Source: Acanthaster planci
Taxonomy: Eukaryota > Echinodermata > Asteroidea > Valvatida > Acanthasteridae
Length of the DNA: 64,000 nt
Direction: 5' to 3'
NCBI RefSeq assembly: GCF_001949145.1
Contig: NW_019091730.1
Location: 14,621 to 78,620 of the forward strand
Shown here: positions 60,401-64,000 of the stretch, piece after piece
Position numbering within the stretch: the first letter of the stretch is position 1
Layout of the letters: the number at the start of each line of letters is the position of its first letter
Notes under the pieces: generated by a model
Told to the model about the DNA's origin: nothing
Seen by the model: the letters and a program-made list of their open reading frames with translations, nothing else
Databases searched by the model: none
Translations under genes and position numbers: made by a program

Positions 60401-63400
60401 CTTACATAAGATATCATTACGAAGAAACTACTTACAATCTATGCAGTTGAAATGTTCCCCAGTGTCAATTTTGTGGTTACCGATGGCCGAACAACACCTT
60501 TCTGTTTTTACACTGACAGGTGTCTGTGGCATTAATCAGATCTTACTGACAGAGCACAATGCCTGCCTCTCCCTGCAAGCGCTTTGTGACGGGAAAGCCA
60601 GTTGGCTAGACTTTTCGGACGAGATGAGCTGTGGTAATTTTGAGCTCGTTTATTCACGTTTTATGGTATGTGGGATTTCAAGTGTTTAGTTTTGTCAGTG
60701 CATGTCGTGGACACTCGCTGGCGTAGCTCGATATTGGTTGGCCAGTTGTATGAGAGCAACTACAGAAGAGAACACTTATTCCAATTTTAGATCCTCATCC
60801 CACCTTGCATAGTACCAAACTCTGTTCCACAGCGGAGATGATCTGCCTGGTATCGGAGCTCAGTGAAAGGTTAGCCGTTATTTGCTTTTCTCCTGTTAGA
60901 TACCTGCGGTGGATTTAGCATAGAGCTGTATGCCGATTATGCCGTCTTTCTTGTGGCCGAATTCGACAGTGAATCGGGACAGGGTGCTTTTGAGGTTCAC
61001 CGCGGCAATCGGTCCGACCCGTTGCCGACGCAGCACCTGCCTGCTGCTGAGGCAGTCGGTCGGGCTGAGTTACCAGCCCGATTCGACTGCTTGTGGAGGG
61101 TCACGGCTCCGGCCGGGACACGTCTGGAGGCTGTGGTGAGGACCTTTTCCCACAACGGCCAGGGACTGAGTCTAAAGTTCGACGACGGGGAGGCGGCGCT
61201 ACCGACGGCCGCATCGCTCCTGGTAGTTCGCCACGAGACTGCTGTGCCCGCCAAGCTCTATTTCAACGGCTCCAGCCTCTGGGTTCAACTCATAAACGAG
61301 GGTGTGGACTTCCTGGAGCAAATGGAGGTTGTACTCACAGCTCACATGATTAATGGTATGGATAGCACTTCTGCAATGAATGTCAGTAACCAATTCATTA
61401 AAAAAAACACCTGTCATTATCAATGGTGTCACCAATTCCATCGTCACCACGTGTCATAGCCATGATCACTGTGTCGTGGACAGCAGGTTCCTGACAAGCA
61501 CACGGTCAGGTAATCACAACTTTCCAGGTCGTCCCCGTCGACACGTTTGTCTGTGTTTTCATCAAAAGAAACACCCACGTCACAAAGTCACCTTTTCACC
61601 ATTTTGTTTATTGTCATCCTGGCTCTAGTCGACGCAGCGTGAAAGATCCAACTAAACAAACAAAGTCTCTTTGGCTTATTTGACCGATATAAAGTTAAAC
61701 TATATTGGACATATATGCCTGTGTAGTTCTCCAATGAGTAGACAACGGAGAACTGATAATTAATCGTTGGAAAGTACAAGATGGCTCTTTTCAAATCTGA
61801 CCCACAACAGGTCATAATTTGACCCGGGAAACGATCAGGCCCCATGGGACCCAGATTCTGGGTCAGTGTGACCCAGGAGTTTTTAGAGTGTATATCTTGC
61901 CAAAAAAGCGTTTCCTTCACCTAAAGCGGGTCATGATCTTTACACAGAAAGCGTACCTTTTTTGTGTCCCCTTAGACTGTGGTGATGGGCATTTCCAATG
62001 TCTGTCTACTTTGGCTTGCATCGATATCGCTTACCGCTGTGACGGCATCAGTAACTGCCTTCAACACGAAGACGAACTGGGATGCGGTAAGGATTTCAGT
62101 TTCCTTGTGTCGGGTTTATACTATTCACATTTTGAAAACAATGCCACAGGATATAGTCCGGCAAAAACTGTCGAGAGACACATTGGGTCGACAGATTTCG
62201 CGTGTTGTGATTGGCCAACGAGTTGCAAACTCTTGGAGGCGCGCTACTGTGAAACTTCCATATTCCTCCGGCAGTGAACTGTACCACACGCTTTGTATTA
62301 TGAAGTGAAACGTGCCGCACATACAGTACCCGAATGTCTCAAACTTCACACCTGTACAGCATTTTGATCAAAATGTCCTTGCAGTCTTGAAGTCTAATGT
62401 CCAATAGAGAAGGAGAAACACTCCCTTTATACTTCAGATCTGTAAAACAAACACACAGAAAACGGTTCTCAATCTTTAACCATAAATATCCTGAATCATC
62501 TGATTTCGCGTACATCCTCGGGGGTGAGGGTTAGGTTAGATAGTTTTTGACAGGGTGAATTAGCCTTGGACGTCTTTTGGGAATTTTGATCATCAGCTAA
62601 TGCATGTCATTTTTCCCTTGAAGGTCAGTGCGCAGTCAACCAATTTGAATGCATTCCTGGCGGGGAGTGTGTCCTGCAAAGGTATATTTGCGACGGTTTA
62701 AACGACTGCGGTGCTTTCAACGACGAGTACGGATGTTGTAAGTCTTCTCCTGATTAGATTTCCAAAATGAAGTTCTCGTCTTGAGTTCACCAGCACATCG
62801 CTTTTTTATATAACCGTGAACATAAACTTAATTCTATTAGTTGAAACGGGTAAAGTCATTCGTGTATTGAAGTAGTGTTCGAGTCCCTTCACAAGTCCAG
62901 TCACAAGTCCCTTCACAAGACCAGTCACAAGTAACAGGGTGAACAGTGACAAAGGAATGCTTCTGTCACCGCTTATTTGAATACTTGTGAATTGGCCTAG
63001 GACTGAATGACTTGTGATGGACTTGTGATGAACTTAAAGGGACATCTAGAGACTTGTGGTGAACTCGAAGCAACACTGGTGTGTTGCTAATACTCTCTCC
63101 ATACAGACTCCGACGCAGATTCTCGCGTTAATTTGACGCACAACGCGAGTGCTTACTCCCTCGACCGCCGGGGGATCCACGACGACAGCGCCTGGGAGGT
63201 GGTGTCCCCGGCCGAAACTCGGATCCGGGTCACAGTAATGTACCCAACCAGCTGCACTTTGATCTTCGGGGAGGGTCCCTACAGCAGGTACGTCAACTCC
63301 ACCGACGGGTTCCGGACGGTCAGTCCGTCCACCAGCAACTGGACTTATCCGCACACGGTGACGTCGAGTGGCCCCAGATTATGGGTACTGGTCGAAGACT

Positions 63401-63844
63401 GCTACTACCCATTAATCAACATGGGCTTTTGGCTACAGTTCGAGGCATTTCTGGAAAAAGGTGGGTAAAGTCAGATGAAAATCCTTGGTAAGAATGCCAG
63501 ATAACCCACTCTTTTTATCACCACTATAGACGGTAGTGATAGCTTAATAGCGATGTTCTAGTAAATCGTTACTAGATCAAGGAAACATTTGATAAGACAA
63601 ACTGTTTCTTCATTAAGTGGCCTTGTTTTTTCCAGTTCACGTCAAGCAGATATTTTGGGCACGTTTGATGTCGAATCCTCCACCCCTCCCTCCCCCCAAA
63701 AAATTGGTTCATGTTATTTATCCCCCGAGACAGATTGTCCGATCGGGTCTTGGGCGTGCAAGTCAGGAGCAACTTGCGTAGAGCTGTCAGCCCGCTGTGA
63801 CGGACGAATCGACTGCCCAGAACACGAAGATGAAGTTGGATGCG
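48396..63844 (+). CDS. gene F: large secreted or membrane CUB-like/LDLa repeat protein, 5' part (17 exons in window)
   Basis: Seventeen exons join without a frame break to about 1246 codons and continue beyond the window. The order is signal peptide, CUB1, La1, CUB2, CUB3, La2, La3, CUB4, La4, La5, CUB5, La6, CUB6, La7, La8, CUB7, La9. Every domain is one exon, and every intron is phase 1, the signature of domain shuffling. LDLa modules are about 37-residue, six-cysteine calcium-binding ligand modules; CUB domains are about 110-residue beta-sandwiches. The mixture occurs in LRP3/LRP10/LRP12-type receptors, but with far fewer modules. No transmembrane segment is present in this part. Several Asn-x-Ser/Thr sites support secretion. 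A surface or extracellular binding role is inferred; the ligand is unknown. Whether the 3' end has a membrane anchor cannot be seen. Confidence 0.88.
49235..49585 (+). CDS. gene F exon 2: CUB-like domain 1
   Basis: Acceptor GCGCCTTCTACCGCAG and donor GTGAGC bound 117 codons, phase 1 to 1. It contains TCQSIHL near the start and [19 protein letters not shown], the C-x-W-x-I...PPGQ...F core of CUB repeats. Only two cysteines are present, so the second canonical disulfide is missing. NATF is an N-glycosylation site. Confidence 0.82.
50144..50245 (+). CDS. gene F exon 3: divergent LDLa domain (La1)
   Basis: A good acceptor, CTCTTTGTTTTTATTCCAAAG, and a GTAAGT donor after GATTGCG bound 102 bp, phase 1 to 1. 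The frame gives [25 protein letters not shown] and LWNPAADC: six cysteines with spacings 6, 6, 6, 1 and 7, against about 6, 5, 6, 5 and 8 in the canonical copy at 61976. The calcium-site Ser-Asp-Glu is absent. The reading frame of the true exon differs from the longer open frame that crosses it. It is inferred from signals, phase and cysteine pattern together. Confidence 0.68.
50246..53308. other. intron 3 of gene F (3.1 kb)
   Basis: I looked for further phase-1 exons ending in Cys-codon plus GTAAG and found none that hold together. The right end contains a reversed R6 copy (52975-53270) and a GTTT tract near 52761. The rest shows nothing recognisable. Confidence 0.45.
52975..53270 (-). repeat. 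dispersed repeat R6, reversed copy, interrupted
   Basis: AACACCCCCTCATCGGTTGAAAAG at the left and GACTCCGTTGCTAGGAAGAG at the right are the two ends of R6 in reverse. The stretch between is diverged or carries an insertion. Confidence 0.55.
53309..53683 (+). CDS. gene F exon 4: CUB-like domain 2
   Basis: Acceptor CTTTTCGAATTCCGCAG and donor GTGAGT bound 125 codons, phase 1 to 1. Core: NACRAV near the start, then [26 protein letters not shown] in two adjoining parts, matching the C...C-W...G.R.EV.F pattern of the other CUB-like exons. Two cysteines only. Confidence 0.85.
53808..53965. mobile_element. MITE family IR1, copy 3
   Basis: AATACGAGCGATTCACAATAG and CTATTGTGAATCGCCAGTATT are inverted ends; AAGAGTTTGCA and TGCAAACTCTT are inner arms. 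It lies in intron 4 of gene F. Confidence 0.82.
54635..55012 (+). CDS. gene F exon 5: CUB-like domain 3
   Basis: 126 codons, phase 1 to 1, follow TTTTATACTTCGTAG. It opens [21 protein letters not shown] and has [18 protein letters not shown] as the core. Asn sites are NET, NCT, NAS and NLT. The donor is GTACGT. Confidence 0.87.
55833..55949 (+). CDS. gene F exon 6: LDLa domain (La2)
   Basis: 39 codons, phase 1 to 1. All six cysteines and the full calcium motif are present: [18 protein letters not shown] followed by [13 protein letters not shown]. This is a textbook LDLa module. Confidence 0.92.
56544..56660 (+). CDS. gene F exon 7: LDLa domain (La3)
   Basis: 39 codons, phase 1 to 1. Six cysteines: [18 protein letters not shown] and LYDELDC. 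The Ser of the Ser-Asp-Glu calcium motif is Tyr, so calcium binding may be weaker. Confidence 0.88.
56718..56775 (-). repeat. dispersed repeat R6, reversed fragment
   Basis: AGCACCCCCTCATCGGTTGAA then GAGCCATGCTGGTCGGGAG is the 3' end of R6 in reverse, in intron 7 of gene F. Confidence 0.6.
57316..57687 (+). CDS. gene F exon 8: CUB-like domain 4
   Basis: 124 codons, phase 1 to 1. Start [20 protein letters not shown]; core [22 protein letters not shown]. The acceptor TTTTGAAATAG is poor in pyrimidines and was chosen because it restores phase 1 and the Cys-Gly start seen in sibling domains. NHT at the end is a glycosylation site. Confidence 0.82.
58337..58450 (+). CDS. gene F exon 9: LDLa domain (La4)
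   Basis: 38 codons follow TTGTTTCTTTCTTGGACAG, phase 1 to 1. [17 protein letters not shown] and DDFSDELGC give all six cysteines and an intact calcium motif. Confidence 0.92.
58604..58760 (-). repeat. dispersed repeat R6, reversed copy
   Basis: GAAGCATCCCCTCATCATTTG and GAAAATTGCGCCCTCTGTTGG mark both ends of R6 in reverse. It lies in intron 9 of gene F. Confidence 0.65.
59003..59116 (+). CDS. gene F exon 10: LDLa domain (La5)
   Basis: 38 codons after [37 protein letters not shown] and MDEFDC: six cysteines, Ser of the calcium motif replaced by Met. The donor GTAGGT at 59117 keeps phase 1; a second possible donor two codons later would break phase. Confidence 0.88.
59446..59530. repeat. SINE-like fragment
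   Basis: GGATCGAATCCGG resembles a B box, and GATTTCCAATCCCAAGG-ATTTTCCCCAGAATTT resembles the body of the SINE at 45949. No A box is seen. It lies in intron 10 of gene F. Confidence 0.4.
59756..60100 (+). CDS. gene F exon 11: CUB-like domain 5
   Basis: 115 codons, phase 1 to 1, after TCTCGAATATTGCAG. Start [20 protein letters not shown]; core [20 protein letters not shown]. Two cysteines. NLT is a glycosylation site. The donor is GTATAA, weaker than its siblings. Confidence 0.84.
60111..60234. mobile_element. MITE family IR3, copy 3
   Basis: AGAGGTTTTTCGTAGTGGCC-ATCTTG and CAAGATGGC-AGCCATCCAAACCCTCT are inverted ends, starting ten bases after exon 11 of gene F. The insertion so close to a donor could affect splicing (inference). 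Confidence 0.75.
60520..60633 (+). CDS. gene F exon 12: degenerate LDLa domain (La6)
   Basis: 38 codons, phase 1 to 1, after [33 protein letters not shown] then [19 protein letters not shown]. Cysteines 1, 3, 4 and 6 are present. Position 2 (ILLTE) and position 5 (Ser-Trp in place of Asp-Cys) are not cysteine. In LDLa the bonds are 1-3, 2-5 and 4-6, so exactly one bond is lost. FSDE of the calcium site is kept. Confidence 0.85.
60900..61355 (+). CDS. gene F exon 13: CUB-like domain 6 (long)
   Basis: 152 codons, about 30 more than its siblings, phase 1 to 1. It begins [21 protein letters not shown]. The C-x-W core [19 protein letters not shown] comes late, after an inserted stretch with [23 protein letters not shown] and NGS are glycosylation sites. 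The donor GTATGG is weak. Confidence 0.83.
61976..62086 (+). CDS. gene F exon 14: LDLa domain (La7)
   Basis: 37 codons after [38 protein letters not shown] and HEDELGC: six cysteines at standard spacing. Confidence 0.92.
62177..62263. mobile_element. MITE family IR1, truncated copy 4
   Basis: Only the right half is kept: GGGTCGACAGATTTCGCG, GTGATTGGCCAACG, AGTTGCAAACTCTTGGAGG. It lies in intron 14 of gene F. Confidence 0.75.
62624..62737 (+). CDS. gene F exon 15: LDLa domain (La8)
   Basis: 38 codons, phase 1 to 1. [20 protein letters not shown] and FNDEYGC: six cysteines. The acceptor CATTTTTCCCTTGAAG and donor GTAAGT are good. Confidence 0.92.
62880..63060. repeat. ACTTGTGA-rich repeat with inverted units
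   Basis: CCTTCACAAGTCCAGTCACAAG is tandemly repeated (62886-62932), and the inverse GACTTGTGATGGACTTGTGATG follows at about 63010. The same words occur at 48778-48900. It is probably a diverged foldback element. Confidence 0.6.
63107..63460 (+). CDS. gene F exon 16: CUB-like domain 7
   Basis: 118 codons, phase 1 to 1, after CTCTCTCCATACAG. It lacks the opening Cys-Gly and the C-x-W motif of its siblings. Its two cysteines are in [11 protein letters not shown] and VEDCYYPL. Sites NLT, NAS, NST and NWT make it the most glycosylation-rich module. The CUB assignment rests on length, phase and beta-strand pattern. Confidence 0.75.
63734..63844 (+). CDS. gene F exon 17: LDLa domain (La9), last exon in window
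   Basis: 37 codons, phase 1 to 1. [20 protein letters not shown] and HEDEVGC: six cysteines. The GTAAGA donor shows the gene continues beyond 64000. Confidence 0.92.
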
Positions 63845-64000
63845 GTAAGAATTCTCCTGCCTTTAAAACCCAACGTACGCAAGAGAGGCAGTTATATCCC
63901 TTTATTTGGAGGTGTGTGATTTTTCCAGTGTCTGCCGTATTGAATAAAATATCAAAGCTAACCGTTAGGTGTGTCACTCGGGTGTCAAGTTGCCGTACAG

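Overview
The window is metazoan nuclear DNA. Genes are split into short GC-rich exons with clean GT-AG junctions inside long, AT-richer introns and spacers. The DNA carries tRNA-derived SINEs, many short inverted-repeat elements and GTACATGTAC-type palindromes. The protein families and repeat content suggest a marine invertebrate deuterostome (echinoderm, hemichordate or lancelet grade), but nothing here fixes the species. I see no bacterial operons, rRNA, functional tRNA or CRISPR.

Positions 1-40563 hold a cluster of small four-pass membrane protein genes. In order they are E (+, only its last exon, 1035-1454), A (-, 6647 to 4305), B (-, 19841 to 17751), C (+, 30165-33493) and D (+, 37395-40563, with a possible extra first exon at 36238). 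A to D share one plan: exon 1 carries TM1 and ends in a W-x-G motif; exon 2 is only 57-60 bp and codes TM2; exon 3 codes TM3, an outer loop and TM4; exon 4 codes the cytoplasmic tail. Every intron is phase 0. The W-x-G-(x)6-G junction and the topology resemble the CD20/MS4A family, so this looks like a tandem invertebrate cluster of CD20-like proteins with very different tails. That family call is an inference.

Positions 40564-48395 have no convincing gene, apart from one unrecognised minus-strand ORF at 47136-47447. They contain a ~1.2 kb direct duplication whose two copies meet at a single N (44102), probably an assembly artefact.

Positions 48396-63844 hold the 5' part of a large plus-strand gene (F). 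A signal-peptide exon is followed by sixteen exons, each exactly one domain, all starting and ending in phase 1: seven CUB-like domains and nine LDL-receptor class A (LDLa) domains. It runs off the right edge after about 1246 codons. The mix recalls CUB/LDLa receptors such as LRP3/10/12 but is much longer. Two LDLa modules are degenerate in informative ways: one at 50144-50245 is shortened, and one at 60520-60633 has lost exactly one disulfide pair.

The remaining DNA is dominated by at least six families of short dispersed repeats, including a SINE with a visible 11-bp target duplication nested inside an older repeat. All exon boundaries were read by eye from splice signals, phase and protein similarity between paralogs, not from transcripts.
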